DNA of 36,158 bases, taken from NCBI GenBank assembly GCA_028291055.1, contig JAQGIP010000146.1, positions 1 through 36,158 of the forward strand. The letters are read 5' to 3'. This document shows positions 26,813 to 35,069 of the stretch, in pieces. Every line of letters begins with the position of its first letter. Positions within the stretch are counted from its first letter, which is position 1. A program made the position numbers and the translations under genes. The DNA comes from Caulobacter sp. (GTDB taxonomy: Bacteria; Pseudomonadota; Alphaproteobacteria; Caulobacterales; Caulobacteraceae). The notes below the pieces were generated by a model. It did no database searches, was not told the origin of the DNA, and saw only the letters and a program-made list of their open reading frames with translations.

Positions 26813-27703
26813 GTGAAAATCCTTCTCTACGTCTGCGGCCTTGTCGCCGCTCTGGTGAGTTCGTTCGCCGCCGTTCCGGCCATGGCCGGCGACCACAAGA
26901 CCGTCCTGCACCAGGAAGCGCGCACCGTCGAAGGCGGCCGCACGGTCCAGGTCCTGGTCGCCCAGGCCGAGATCAAGTCCGACATCAACCCTTCCAACGT
27001 GGTGGTCGCCACCGGCGGCGGCCTGCTGGGGGCCCTCATCGACGCCAAGATCAACTCCGACCGCGCCAAGAAGGCCGAGCTGCTGATCCAGCCGGTGCGC
27101 GTGGCCCTGACCGGCTTCGACGTTGACGCCCTGGCGGTCAACGCCACCAAGACCGGCCTGACCGACGCCGGCTGGTTCGGCGCCCAGACCTCCGCCTTCG
27201 GGCGCGACAACTCCGTGCTCGGCAAATGCTCGGTGCTGGACGCCAGCGCCGCGCCCCAGGTCGCCTTCTTCGAATACGCCTATGACCTGTCGCCCGACTT
27301 CTCCAGCGTGCGAGTGTCGGTGACCATGTCCTTCGCCGCCAAGGCCATCCCGGCCGGCAAGAAGAGCGAAGCGCGCGTGGCGCCCAAGTTCGTCATCTAT
27401 TCCCAGACCCTGGTCAGCGTCGTCAGCCTGCCCAATCCCTCCAAGGACGCGGCCGGGAACGCCGCCCGCTGGAGCGCCGACAACGGCAAGCTGGCCCGCC
27501 AGGCCCTGGAGATGGGCTTCGCCGAAACCGGCGTGCTGATGCCCCGCGCCTTCGCCATGACCGAGGACGACCTGAAGGTCATGAGCGGCCGCGACAGGAA
27601 GAACACCATGGCCGGCGGCTATATGGGTCGGGTGCAGGAAGAGAGCCCCTCGGGCACGCTGCTCTACACCGGCGGCCTGGTCCACGTTCAGACCCTCTCC
27701 TAA
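26813..27703 (+). CDS. Hypothetical secreted protein, GTG start
   Basis: A 296-aa protein with a cleavable signal (VKILLYVCGLVAALVSS, cut likely after AMA-G). The mature part has a glycine-rich hydrophobic stretch (NVVVATGGGLLGALIDAKIN) followed by charged residues DRAKKAE, then beta-rich sequence (FFEYAYDLSPDFSSVRVSVT). I do not recognise the family; it reads as a periplasmic or outer-membrane associated protein. GTG is the only start that keeps the signal. It lies directly before a lipoprotein gene (18-base gap), so the two probably form an operon reaching towards fliI. Confidence 0.75.
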   Translation: MKILLYVCGLVAALVSSFAAVPAMAGDHKTVLHQEARTVEGGRTVQVLVAQAEIKSDINPSNVVVATGGGLLGALIDAKINSDRAKKAELLIQPVRVALTGFDVDALAVNATKTGLTDAGWFGAQTSAFGRDNSVLGKCSVLDASAAPQVAFFEYAYDLSPDFSSVRVSVTMSFAAKAIPAGKKSEARVAPKFVIYSQTLVSVVSLPNPSKDAAGNAARWSADNGKLARQALEMGFAETGVLMPRAFAMTEDDLKVMSGRDRKNTMAGGYMGRVQEESPSGTLLYTGGLVHVQTLS

Positions 27704-27721
27704 GCCGGGACGCTGGATCAC

Positions 27722-28360
27722 ATGACCCTCCGCGGCGTCGTCGCCGGCCGGGCCGCCGCCGTTGCGGCGGCTCTGCTCCTTCCCCTGGCCGGTTGCGCGG
27801 CCCCCCTGCCGGTGACGGCCAGTCCGACCTTCACCGACCGCGCGCCGCCGCCGCCGCAGTTCTCCCAGACCAGCTCGTTGTCGGACACGACCCATAGGAA
27901 GGCCGTTGCCCCGGCCCCGCCGCCGGTGCTGACCTGCCGCATCCACGTGGTCGCGCTGATCGACGGCCGCCGCGCGCCCGACACCCTGGGCATCATCACC
28001 GGACGGGCGGTCAAGTCGCCCCCGGACACCCAAGGATGGCTGCGCTCCGTGGTGGGCGGCCTGGAAGCGCGCGGCGTCGGGGTCGACTTCGACGCCGCCC
28101 AGCCCGGCGACCTGGAAACCACCGTCAGCCTGCAGACCGCCTGGGTGACGGCCGTGACCACCAACATGACCGCCAACGTCGTGCTGCATATGAAGGCCGA
28201 AAAGCCCGGCGCGCCGCCGATCGACCGAGACTTCCGCGGCGGCCTGTCCAACATCAACTGGGCCAGCGGCGACCGCGAAATCCAGACCCTGGTCAACAAG
28301 GCCTTCGCCGGCGCCCTGGACGGCATGGCCAAGGATCTCCACGCCCTCTGCGGCAGCTGA
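27722..28360 (+). CDS. Hypothetical lipoprotein
   Basis: A 212-aa protein whose signal ends in the lipobox LAGC (Cys25), so it should be lipid-anchored in the envelope. A Pro/Ser-rich linker (~28-70) leads to a compact domain from [14 protein letters not shown] onward, with [30 protein letters not shown] and a helical end ([19 protein letters not shown]). I do not recognise the family; the size and order recall envelope lipoproteins that attach to a larger assembly. It follows the secreted hypothetical by 18 bases and ends 58 bases before fliI. Confidence 0.75.
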   Translation: MTLRGVVAGRAAAVAAALLLPLAGCAAPLPVTASPTFTDRAPPPPQFSQTSSLSDTTHRKAVAPAPPPVLTCRIHVVALIDGRRAPDTLGIITGRAVKSPPDTQGWLRSVVGGLEARGVGVDFDAAQPGDLETTVSLQTAWVTAVTTNMTANVVLHMKAEKPGAPPIDRDFRGGLSNINWASGDREIQTLVNKAFAGALDGMAKDLHALCGS

Positions 28361-28373
28361 CTTTCATCAGAGG

Positions 28374-28378
28374 TTAAC
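28374..28378 (+). promoter_or_regulatory. TTAAC half site before fliI
   Basis: TTAAC occurs 45 bases upstream of the fliI start. It matches one half of the CtrA box; no second TTAA lies seven bases away. In Caulobacter fliIJ is a CtrA-dependent (class II) flagellar operon, which makes the half site worth noting. Confidence 0.35.
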
Positions 28379-28418
28379 GACGAAGGCCGAGAGTGGCGCT
28401 CCTGTACCGGAGCCCGCC

Positions 28419-29753
28419 TTGCGCAGTCTGATTTCCGCCGTTGAACACCTCGACACCCTGACCCTTTCCGGGCGGGTCGCCGCCGTCAACGGGCTGCTGA
28501 TCGAGGCCCGCGGCGGTTTGACTCAGCTGGCCGTCGGGGCCCGCGCCGAGATCCTGCGCCGCAACGAAGTTCCCCTGGCCGCCGAGGTGGTCGGCTTCCG
28601 CGACGCCCGCGCCCTGCTGATGCCCTTCGGCCCCGTGGAGGGGATCGCTCCCGGCGCCGAGATCCGCATCCAGCCCCTGGGCGCCAGCGTGCGTCCGACC
28701 AAGGCCTGGCTCGGCCGCATCATCGACGCCTTCGGCAACCCCATCGACGGCAAGGGGCCGCTGCCCCAGGGCCAGGCCAACTATCCCCTGCGCGCCGCGC
28801 CCCCCGCCGCCCATGCGCGCGGCCGCGTGGGCGAACGCCTCGACCTCGGCGTGCGCGCCATGGACGTCTTCACCACCACCTGCCGCGGTCAAAGGCTCGG
28901 CATCTTCGCCGGCTCCGGCGTCGGCAAGTCGGTGCTGCTCTCCATGCTGGCGCGCGAGGCCACCTGCGACGCCGTCGTGGTCGGGCTGATCGGCGAACGG
29001 GGCCGCGAAGTGCGCGAATTCATCGAGGAGACGCTGGGCGAGGAAGGCCTGAAGCGCGCCATCGTCGTGGTCGCCACCTCCGACGAGCCGGCCCTGAAGC
29101 GCCGCCAGGCCGCCTACATGACCATGGCCGTGGCCGAATTCCTGCGCGACCAGGACATGGAGGTCCTGTGCCTGATGGACTCCGTCACTCGCTTCGCCAT
29201 GGCCCAGCGCGAGATCGGCCTGGCCGCCGGCGAGCCGCCGACCACCAAGGGCTATACGCCCACCGTCTTCACCGAACTGCCCAAGCTGCTGGAGCGGGCC
29301 GGCCCCGGCCCCATCCGCGCCGACGGCACCACGGCCGGGCCGATCACCGCGCTCTTCACCGTGCTGGTCGACGGCGACGACCACAACGAACCGATCGCTG
29401 ACGCCGTGCGCGGCATCCTCGACGGCCACATCGTCATGGAGCGCGCCATCGCCGAGCGCGGCCGCTTCCCCGCGATCAACGTCCTCAAATCCATCAGCCG
29501 CACCCTGCCCGGCTGCCAGGTCCCCGAGGAGCGCGAGATCACCAAGGCCGCGCGCCAGGCCCTGTCGGCCTATTCGAACATGGAGGAGCTGATCCGCATC
29601 GGCGCCTACCGCGCCGGCTCCGATCCCGAGATCGACCGCGCCATCGCGCTCAACCCTTCGCTCGAGGCCTTCCTGACCCAGGGCAAGGACGAGACCACAA
29701 GGCTGGCGGACTCCTTTGACGCCCTCGGCCAGATCCTCGCGAGCGTCGGCTGA
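28419..29753 (+). CDS. fliI: Flagellar export ATPase FliI, TTG start
   Basis: A 444-aa ATPase that powers, with the proton gradient, the flagellar type III export apparatus. Walker A is GSGVGKS (165-171) after GIFA, Walker B is [13 protein letters not shown], and the [25 protein letters not shown] block is a FliI/YscN signature. The C-terminal EERE...[14 protein letters not shown] is also typical. TTG is used because it gives the family N-terminus [14 protein letters not shown]; no closer ATG fits. Overlaps fliJ by one base (TGATG). Confidence 0.97.
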   Translation: MRSLISAVEHLDTLTLSGRVAAVNGLLIEARGGLTQLAVGARAEILRRNEVPLAAEVVGFRDARALLMPFGPVEGIAPGAEIRIQPLGASVRPTKAWLGRIIDAFGNPIDGKGPLPQGQANYPLRAAPPAAHARGRVGERLDLGVRAMDVFTTTCRGQRLGIFAGSGVGKSVLLSMLAREATCDAVVVGLIGERGREVREFIEETLGEEGLKRAIVVVATSDEPALKRRQAAYMTMAVAEFLRDQDMEVLCLMDSVTRFAMAQREIGLAAGEPPTTKGYTPTVFTELPKLLERAGPGPIRADGTTAGPITALFTVLVDGDDHNEPIADAVRGILDGHIVMERAIAERGRFPAINVLKSISRTLPGCQVPEEREITKAARQALSAYSNMEELIRIGAYRAGSDPEIDRAIALNPSLEAFLTQGKDETTRLADSFDALGQILASVG

Positions 29754-30163
29754 TGGCCTGGACCGACAGCCTGATCAAGATCTCCAACTACGAGGTCGAG
29801 ACGCTGCAGAAGCGCCTGGCCGAGATCACCGACCGCCGCACCGCCTATGAAATCCGCCTGGCGGTGATCACCGCCGAGGGCGAACACGAGATCGCCAACG
29901 CCCAGGCCAGCGCCGAGGCCGGCTGGTACCTCGTCGGCTATCGCGCGGGGCTCAAGCAGCGCAAGGCCGACACCCACAACCTCATCGAACAGGTGAGCGC
30001 CGAGGAACGCGGCGCCCGCGATGCGCTGGCCGAAGCCTTCGAGGCCCTGAAGAAGTACGAACAGGTCCACGAAAACCGCGCCATCGCCGCGCGCAAGGAA
30101 GTCGCCCGGCTGGAAACCGCCGAACTCGACGAACTGGGCCTGCGGCGGGCCTCGGCGCGGTAG
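29753..30163 (+). CDS. fliJ: Flagellar export chaperone/coupler FliJ
   Basis: A 136-aa, strongly helical, charged protein placed directly after fliI with a one-base overlap, the usual position of FliJ. FliJ is a coiled coil that inserts into the FliI hexamer and links it to the export gate FlhA, helping escort substrates. Almost the whole chain is predicted coiled coil (LIKISNYEVETLQKRLAEIT ... AEAFEALKKYEQVHENRAIA). Sequence identity in this family is low, so the call rests on length, structure and position. Confidence 0.9.
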   Translation: MAWTDSLIKISNYEVETLQKRLAEITDRRTAYEIRLAVITAEGEHEIANAQASAEAGWYLVGYRAGLKQRKADTHNLIEQVSAEERGARDALAEAFEALKKYEQVHENRAIAARKEVARLETAELDELGLRRASAR

Positions 30164-30186
30164 CATTTGAACGCCGGAGTTTAGGG

Positions 30187-31239
30187 ATGCTGGGCCTGCA
30201 CAGCCGCCGCGCCGTCATTGCCTCGGCCCTGGCGCTCGCGGCCTGTTCGCGCCCCGCCAAGAGCCAGACCGTCATCCCCGACGACCCCCTGAAATCCCTG
30301 GCCGACTTCCCGGTCGGCTGCTGCGTGCAGGCGGGCCAGCTCGACGATCCCGATTTCGCCGCCCTGCTAGCGCGCCACTTCTCCCAGCTCACGCCCGAGT
30401 GGGAGATGAAGATGGAATATATCGTCCAACCGGACGGCAGCTTTCAGTTCGACCGCCCCGACCGCATCGCCGGCTTCGCGCGCGAGCACGGCCTGCGCCT
30501 CTATGGCACGACGCTCATCTGGTACGCCCAAAAGCCCGACGCCTTCATCCACCTCGACCCGAGCCGCGCCACCTTCGGCCAGGCCTATGACAACTACATC
30601 GCCGGCGTCGTCGGCCGCTACCAGGGCGCGGCCGGCTGGGACGTGGTCAACGAGCCGGTGGCGGAAGACGGCAATGGCTGGCGCCAGAGCCTGTGGGCCG
30701 AACGGCTGGGCGACTTCGACCACATGGTCCGCGCCTTCCACGTGGCCGAGGCCGCCGACCCGACCGCGACCCTGTTCATCAACGACTACAATCTGGAAAG
30801 TCTGCCGGCCAAGCTTTCGACCTACCAGCGGCTGATCGAAAAACTGCTGGCCGCCGGCGCCCCGGTCTCCGGCATCGGCTGCCAGACCCACGCCAACGCC
30901 GACCTTGCGCCCGGCGCCATCGCCCACGCCATCCAGGCCCTGGCCGGCTTCGGCCTGCCGATCCATGTGTCGGAGATGGACGTCTCCGTGGCCCGCGCCA
31001 AGGGCTTCCTCACCTCCCGCGTCGACCTCGAAACCCGCCAGGCCCGCCTCTACGAAGAAGCCGGCCACGCCTTCGCGTCCCTGCCGCCGAAACAGCGCTT
31101 CGCCTTCACGGTTTGGGGCCTGCGCGACAAGGACAGCTGGCTGCACGGCGAAAACGCCGGCGACACCCCGGTCCTGTTCGACGACGCCGGCGAACCCAAG
31201 CCGGCCTTCGCCGCGCTGGCCAAGGGGTTCCAACCCTAA
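30187..31239 (+). CDS. GH10 endo-beta-1,4-xylanase-like lipoprotein
   Basis: A 350-aa glycoside hydrolase of family GH10. A lipobox (LAAC, Cys20) anchors it to the membrane. The acid/base is Glu156 in WDVVNEPV, the nucleophile Glu263 in IHVSEMDVS, and FINDYNLE plus GIGCQTHAN are family blocks. The conserved TPEN is TPEW here (Trp72) and the usual GHTLVWH reads GTTLIWY (Thr108, Tyr113), so the glycone subsites differ from typical xylanases; Lys75 and Trp112 remain. It follows fliJ by 23 bases in the same direction, though a functional link is doubtful. Confidence 0.92.
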   Translation: MLGLHSRRAVIASALALAACSRPAKSQTVIPDDPLKSLADFPVGCCVQAGQLDDPDFAALLARHFSQLTPEWEMKMEYIVQPDGSFQFDRPDRIAGFAREHGLRLYGTTLIWYAQKPDAFIHLDPSRATFGQAYDNYIAGVVGRYQGAAGWDVVNEPVAEDGNGWRQSLWAERLGDFDHMVRAFHVAEAADPTATLFINDYNLESLPAKLSTYQRLIEKLLAAGAPVSGIGCQTHANADLAPGAIAHAIQALAGFGLPIHVSEMDVSVARAKGFLTSRVDLETRQARLYEEAGHAFASLPPKQRFAFTVWGLRDKDSWLHGENAGDTPVLFDDAGEPKPAFAALAKGFQP

Positions 31240-31260
31240 CGGCCCTCCCCACCCTTCCTG

Positions 31261-31299
31261 CCCTCCCCACAGACGCGTTCAGCGTCGTTGGGAGGGGGA
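31261..31299. repeat. Short GC-rich palindrome, second copy
   Basis: CCTCCCCACAGACGCG and its partial inverse AGCGTCGTTGGGAGG lie between the GH10 and hydrolase genes. Related to the palindrome at 21011-21053. Surrounding sequence up to 31378 shows no gene. Confidence 0.55.
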
Positions 31300-31378
31300 T
31301 CAGAGGTAGGGAGGGATGGCTTGCCGACGGACCTCGCCCTCTCCCGCGTGATAACTTCACCGCCTGCCGGAGCCCGCC

Positions 31379-32398
31379 ATGTCCCAGACCCGCCGCGCCT
31401 TTCTTATCACCACGGCCATCGGCGTCGCCCTGGCCCGCCCGGCCTTCGCGGCGGACTACCCCGCCAAGGGCCCCTACGCCGTCAAGGTGATCGAGGACGT
31501 CTGGCATGACGGCTCCCGCAACCGCGATATCCCCTGGCTGATCCGCTACCCCGACGGCGCGCAAGGCCGCCTGCCCGTGGTGATCTTCTCCCATGGCCTC
31601 GGCGGCAACCGCAGCGGCGCGGCCTACTACGGCGACCATCTGGCCGGCCACGGCTACATCGTCGCCTACGTCGAGCACCCCGGCTCCAACACCGACAGCC
31701 TGCGCGGGGCCTTCGGCGGCGGGGGCGGCGGCGGAGGAAACGGCATCGACTACGACGCCCTGGGCAAGCGGGCCGCCGATCCGATGGCGGCCCTCAACCG
31801 CTTCCGCGACATCCCCTTCGCCCTCGACCAGCTGACCGCGATGGACGCCGCGCCCGGCCCGCTCCAGGGCTGCATCGACATGGCCCGCCTGGGCATGTCC
31901 GGCCACTCCTACGGCGCGGTCACCACCCAGGCCATGGCGGGCCAGATCTACCCGCGCGGTTCCCTGGGCGAACCCCGCTTCAAGGCCTTCCTGGCCATGA
32001 GCCCGTCCGGCGCGCGGGACGGCGACAACGCCCATGCCTTTGCCGGCTTCACCCGGCCCTTCCTCTTCCTGACCGGAACGGAAGACGTGGCCAAGGTGCC
32101 CGGCACGAACCAGGACCCGCTGGACCGCCAGAAGCCCTTCGCCTTCACCCCCGCCACGACGCCGGCCGTGCAGCTGGTGTTCAAGGGCGGCGACCACATG
32201 GTGTTTTCCGGCAGCAACCTGCGCCCCGGCCGCCCCACCGACCCGCGCTTCCGCACCATCACCTGCGCGGCGGCGACGGCCTTCTGGGACGCCTATCTCA
32301 AGGGCGACGACACGGCCCTGCACTGGCTGCGCGACGGCGGCCTGTCCGGCTATCTGGGAAATGACGGGGTGGTCAGCGTCAAGGGACCGGCGCGGTAG
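31379..32398 (+). CDS. Exported alpha/beta hydrolase (dienelactone/PAF-acetylhydrolase-like), Tat-type signal
   Basis: A 339-aa hydrolase. The N-terminus TRRAFLITTAIGVALA is a twin-arginine-type signal, cut near AFAAD, so the folded enzyme is exported to the periplasm. The catalytic Ser177 is in GMSGHSYGAVT; FSHGLGGNRSG is the oxyanion loop; the acid lies in LTGTEDVAKVP and the His in KGGDHMVFSG. A run of eight glycines (113-120) within a loop is unusual. The group cleaves ester or lipid substrates; the true substrate is unknown. It follows the GH10 gene by 140 bases. Confidence 0.87.
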   Translation: MSQTRRAFLITTAIGVALARPAFAADYPAKGPYAVKVIEDVWHDGSRNRDIPWLIRYPDGAQGRLPVVIFSHGLGGNRSGAAYYGDHLAGHGYIVAYVEHPGSNTDSLRGAFGGGGGGGGNGIDYDALGKRAADPMAALNRFRDIPFALDQLTAMDAAPGPLQGCIDMARLGMSGHSYGAVTTQAMAGQIYPRGSLGEPRFKAFLAMSPSGARDGDNAHAFAGFTRPFLFLTGTEDVAKVPGTNQDPLDRQKPFAFTPATTPAVQLVFKGGDHMVFSGSNLRPGRPTDPRFRTITCAAATAFWDAYLKGDDTALHWLRDGGLSGYLGNDGVVSVKGPAR

Positions 32399-32480
32399 GG
32401 CGCGGACCGGCGCCTATCGACATTCCGGCGCATAGGCCGCCGCGTATCCAGCTTCGCCCTGGGGCGGCTCCAAGTTCGCG

Positions 32481-32681
32481 TTGGACTTGGAAGGAAGAGA
32501 AGGGCGAGAAGAAGTGGAAGGGGCCGCAGGCGAGGCAAGGCTTGCGCATGGCCTCTGCGGTCCGGCCTTTTTAGCGAGGCGCAAAGCGCCTCCAAAAGAA
32601 TGCGTGGCGTGGGCGGAGTAGGGCGTACGAGACGCGACCTCTTCCGCTTCTTCTCGCCCTTCTCTTCCTTCCGAGTCCAAA
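32481..32681. repeat. Purine-rich 40-bp inverted repeat element (family E)
   Basis: A ~200-bp element whose ends (32481-32520 and ~32642-32681) are reverse complements over 40 bases with two mismatches. The left end is nearly all purine (GGAAGGAAGAGAAGGGCGAG) and the right end is its pyrimidine match. Inside are further hairpins (CCGCAG with CTGCGG, GAGGCGC with GCGCCTC). It occupies most of the gap between the exported hydrolase and the convergent DUF4282 gene. No ORF in it is credible. Confidence 0.85.
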
Positions 32682-32741
32682 GCTGAGCCAAAACCCGGCG
32701 ACGGCGGTTGGGTTTGAGCCCGTTGCGTCAGGCCGGCCCGA

Positions 32742-33113
32742 TCAGACCTGGCGCGTACCCGGCGGCTTGATCGCATGGTCGGCGTCGCTGGCCTGGCGCA
32801 GGGCGCGCAGGTCGTCGCTGATGCGGAAGATGACCACATAGAATTCGCAGAACGACCGCCACAGCAGCGCGCAGGCGAACACCACCAGCAGCCCGGCCAC
32901 CAGGGTCGGCAGAGCCAGCAGGATCGAGCCGATGCCCGGCTCCTTGAGCGCCAGGCCCACGGCCGCGCCCACCACCCCGAACGCCATCAGGGTCACGACG
33001 GCGAGGCCCGCCCAATAGACGTAGCGGATCACCGAACCCGAATAGAGCCGGTTGAAGGTGAACAGATCGCCCAGCAATCCGCCCGATCCGCTGTTGGAGG
33101 CCTGTCTCGCCAT
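32742..33113 (-). CDS. DUF4282-like small membrane protein
   Basis: A 123-aa protein with two TM helices (about residues 33-55 and 67-89). The N-terminal amphipathic part GLLGDLFTFNRLYSGSVIRYVYW followed by two helices and an FYVVIFRISDDL segment fits the DUF4282 family. Start chosen at MARQASNSG because GAGGAAGC precedes it; a longer frame starts seven codons upstream. Function unknown. It is separated by 89 bases from the next gene upstream on the same strand. Confidence 0.8.
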   Translation of the reverse strand: MARQASNSGSGGLLGDLFTFNRLYSGSVIRYVYWAGLAVVTLMAFGVVGAAVGLALKEPGIGSILLALPTLVAGLLVVFACALLWRSFCEFYVVIFRISDDLRALRQASDADHAIKPPGTRQV

Positions 33114-33202
33114 ACGCTTCCTCGCCGGCGGCACGGGCCGCCCTTCACTGGCGAATGGCTATCAGCGCGCGCGTCCCTCCGCAATTGTCGTCTGCGCACC
33201 GC

Positions 33203-33553
33203 TCACCCCGGCCGAGGGATGACTTTGCCGATCGCACCCCCGATCACCCCCGTGACCACCGAGCTCAAGGTCCCCACGATCAGGATCATCACCGGCACGT
33301 CCTTCAGCAGAACCGACACCGCGATGCCGATCAGCGCGCAGGCGCCGCCCGCGATCGCGGCGCCCAGCAGGCTGTCGCCCCAGCCGCTTCCCGCCGCGCG
33401 GGCATAGAGCAGGCCCGCGATCAGCGAGATGGCCATGCCGCCGACGGCGAAGCCCTGGTTCTTGATCACGGGCACATAGTGGCCGGCGACCACCATGATC
33501 AGCTGCAGCACCGTGCCGATGATCACGGCCCTGGTCAGCGCTTTCCTATTCAT
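33203..33553 (-). CDS. Hypothetical membrane protein, four TM helices
   Basis: A 116-aa very hydrophobic protein with helices at about residues 8-26, 36-52, 61-80 and 86-108, the last Gly-rich (SSVVTGVIGGAIG). The start follows GGGGGAGACG. It may be co-transcribed with the SRPBCC gene 33 bases upstream. No family recognised; it could be a small integral membrane protein of unknown role. Confidence 0.7.
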   Translation of the reverse strand: MNRKALTRAVIIGTVLQLIMVVAGHYVPVIKNQGFAVGGMAISLIAGLLYARAAGSGWGDSLLGAAIAGGACALIGIAVSVLLKDVPVMILIVGTLSSVVTGVIGGAIGKVIPRPG

Positions 33554-33586
33554 CTCGTCTCCCCCTCTGTTGTCGGCCGGCCCGCC

Positions 33587-34156
33587 TCAGCGCGAGGCGG
33601 CCAGCTTTTCCGCCACCGCCTTGAAGGTCGTCAGCCCTTGCGCGTTATGCTCCTGGAAGAAGGCGTAGAGGCCATCGTACTCGGCCCCCGCGCCATAGCC
33701 CGTGCCGGTCAGGGTCAGCCGTGAGCGACCCCCGCCCAGATCCTCGATCTGCACGATCTGGATGATGGTCTTGTAGGCCTCGCGCCCCGGCAACCCGGCC
33801 GGCGTATTCTGGTTTTGCAGGATCATCAGCCGGCCCGGCACATAGGCGATGATGCCGTGGCGGATGTTCATCGCATCGCCCCTGCCGAATTGCGGGCCCA
33901 GCGATTCTTCCAAGCTCCCGCCGCCGCGCAGATCGACCCAGGCGTCGGAAACCCCGGTCGCCTTGATCGCCGCCACGTCGGTGAAAAGCTTCCAAACCAC
34001 CATCGGCGGCGCGGCGATCTCGATGGATTCGCTCAAGGTCCGCGACCCGTCCGGGGCCACGTACGAGGCGTCGGTGACGCCCGCCGGCAACGGCGCGGCC
34101 TCGGCGGCAAAGGCCACCGCCAACGACAGCGCGGCGGCGATGATCAGGCGTTTCAT
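33587..34156 (-). CDS. Exported SRPBCC (START-like) protein
   Basis: A 189-aa protein with a signal peptide (MKRLIIAAALSLAVAFAAEA, cut after AEA) and a START/Bet v1-like SRPBCC domain: SESIEIAAPPMVVWKLFTDVAAIKATG at the start, then the beta sheet and a long C-terminal helix (LYAFFQEHNAQGLTTFKAVAEKL). Such domains have a hydrophobic cavity that binds small lipophilic molecules. Its ATG overlaps the stop of the tetR gene by four bases, so regulator and binding protein are translationally coupled; the cavity might bind the same compound sensed by the regulator. Confidence 0.86.
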   Translation of the reverse strand: MKRLIIAAALSLAVAFAAEAAPLPAGVTDASYVAPDGSRTLSESIEIAAPPMVVWKLFTDVAAIKATGVSDAWVDLRGGGSLEESLGPQFGRGDAMNIRHGIIAYVPGRLMILQNQNTPAGLPGREAYKTIIQIVQIEDLGGGRSRLTLTGTGYGAGAEYDGLYAFFQEHNAQGLTTFKAVAEKLAASR

Positions 34157-34800
34157 GACGCGTGTCCCCTCAGGTCTTGCGGCTGGGCGGCGGACTTGGC
34201 CGCCACGCTGCCCTGCAACAGGTCGAAATAGCTGCGCAGCCCCGACACCGAGGCGTCGAAGGCGTCCAGCGTGCGGTGGGTGCGCGACTGCATCACCCCG
34301 CCCTCCATGGTGGTCAGCACGAAGACGGCCAGCTTGCCGGTGTCGGTTCCGGGCGGCAGGCGATCCTTGGCCTGGTCCAGGCAGCCCTTCACATGGCGCG
34401 TCCAGCCATGGAAGTTCACCGACAGCATCTCGCGCACCGGCGGGTCGGGCTCATGCAGTTCCAGCGCGATGGAGCCGATCGGACAGCCGTACAGGCAGTG
34501 GGTCTGGGCCAGCATCTCGCGATAGGCGCCCAGCAGCGCGAACACCCGCTCGACCGGGTCGTCCACCCCCTCCCAGGCCGGGGCCAGCAGCATCGGATAG
34601 ATGCCGTCGCGATACATCTCCAGCACGGCCAGCAGCACGTCCTGCTTGGTCGGGAAGAAGTGATAAAGGCTCCCCGAATTGGCGCCCGCCTCCTTCAGGA
34701 TGTCGGCCACCGAGGTCGACAGATAACCCTTCTCCGAAAACAGCTTCAGCGCCGCGAAGATGATGCGCTCGCGGGTCGGCTCCGGTCCGGCGGGCGGCAT
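34153..34800 (-). CDS. TetR-family transcriptional regulator
   Basis: A 215-aa repressor. The N-terminal helix-turn-helix is intact: ERIIFAALKLFSEKGYLSTSVADILKEAGANSGSLYHFFPTKQDVL (about residues 11-55). The C-terminal ligand domain with CLYGCPIGSIALE resembles the AcrR/TetR_C_11-type regulators. Two palindromes just upstream (34815-34830 and 34844-34861) are likely operators, giving autorepression of the tetR-SRPBCC operon. The ligand is not evident. Confidence 0.93.
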   Translation of the reverse strand: MPPAGPEPTRERIIFAALKLFSEKGYLSTSVADILKEAGANSGSLYHFFPTKQDVLLAVLEMYRDGIYPMLLAPAWEGVDDPVERVFALLGAYREMLAQTHCLYGCPIGSIALELHEPDPPVREMLSVNFHGWTRHVKGCLDQAKDRLPPGTDTGKLAVFVLTTMEGGVMQSRTHRTLDAFDASVSGLRSYFDLLQGSVAAKSAAQPQDLRGHAS

Positions 34801-34814
34801 GGGTGGTCCCTTGG

Positions 34815-34861
34815 TTGATCAGTCAATCAAGAGAAAAGCACGGCTTGATCGCGCGATCAAG
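34815..34861. promoter_or_regulatory. Two palindromic operators for the TetR regulator
   Basis: TTGATCAGTCAATCAA (34815-34830, imperfect) and CTTGATCGCGCGATCAAG (34844-34861, perfect 18-bp palindrome) share TTGAT-ATCAA half sites. Their centres are exactly 30 bases apart, about three helical turns, and the first ends 15 bases from the tetR ATG. Assignment to this TetR is inferred from position. Confidence 0.7.
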
Positions 34862-35069
34862 TACATGCGCTGGCGCTCGTTGCTGGGCGCCGTTTGCAAT
34901 CCTCCCGCTGAAGCTCGTCGCCGGCGGCGGTCGGCCAGGGGCGCAGAGGGCTGGAAGCAGACCTTCCGAATGTCCTGGAGGGTGGATTGCAGACCTCGCA
35001 TGTTGCAACTTGGCCGCCCCAATGGCTTCGGCTACGCACGGCCGAGCATTCTTGGAGAGCTCTGCCACC

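Noticed and set aside
26759..28342. 527-aa minus-strand open frame across two plus-strand genes
   Set aside because: Low-complexity shadow; the plus strand has signal peptides, a lipobox and sensible spacing.
28374..28378. A full CtrA box before fliI
   Set aside because: Only one TTAAC half is present, so it is listed at low confidence.
34803..35069. Upstream extension of the PH-like protein
   Set aside because: It overlaps the operators, has different composition, and a GTG with GGAGAG at 35070 gives a complete domain.
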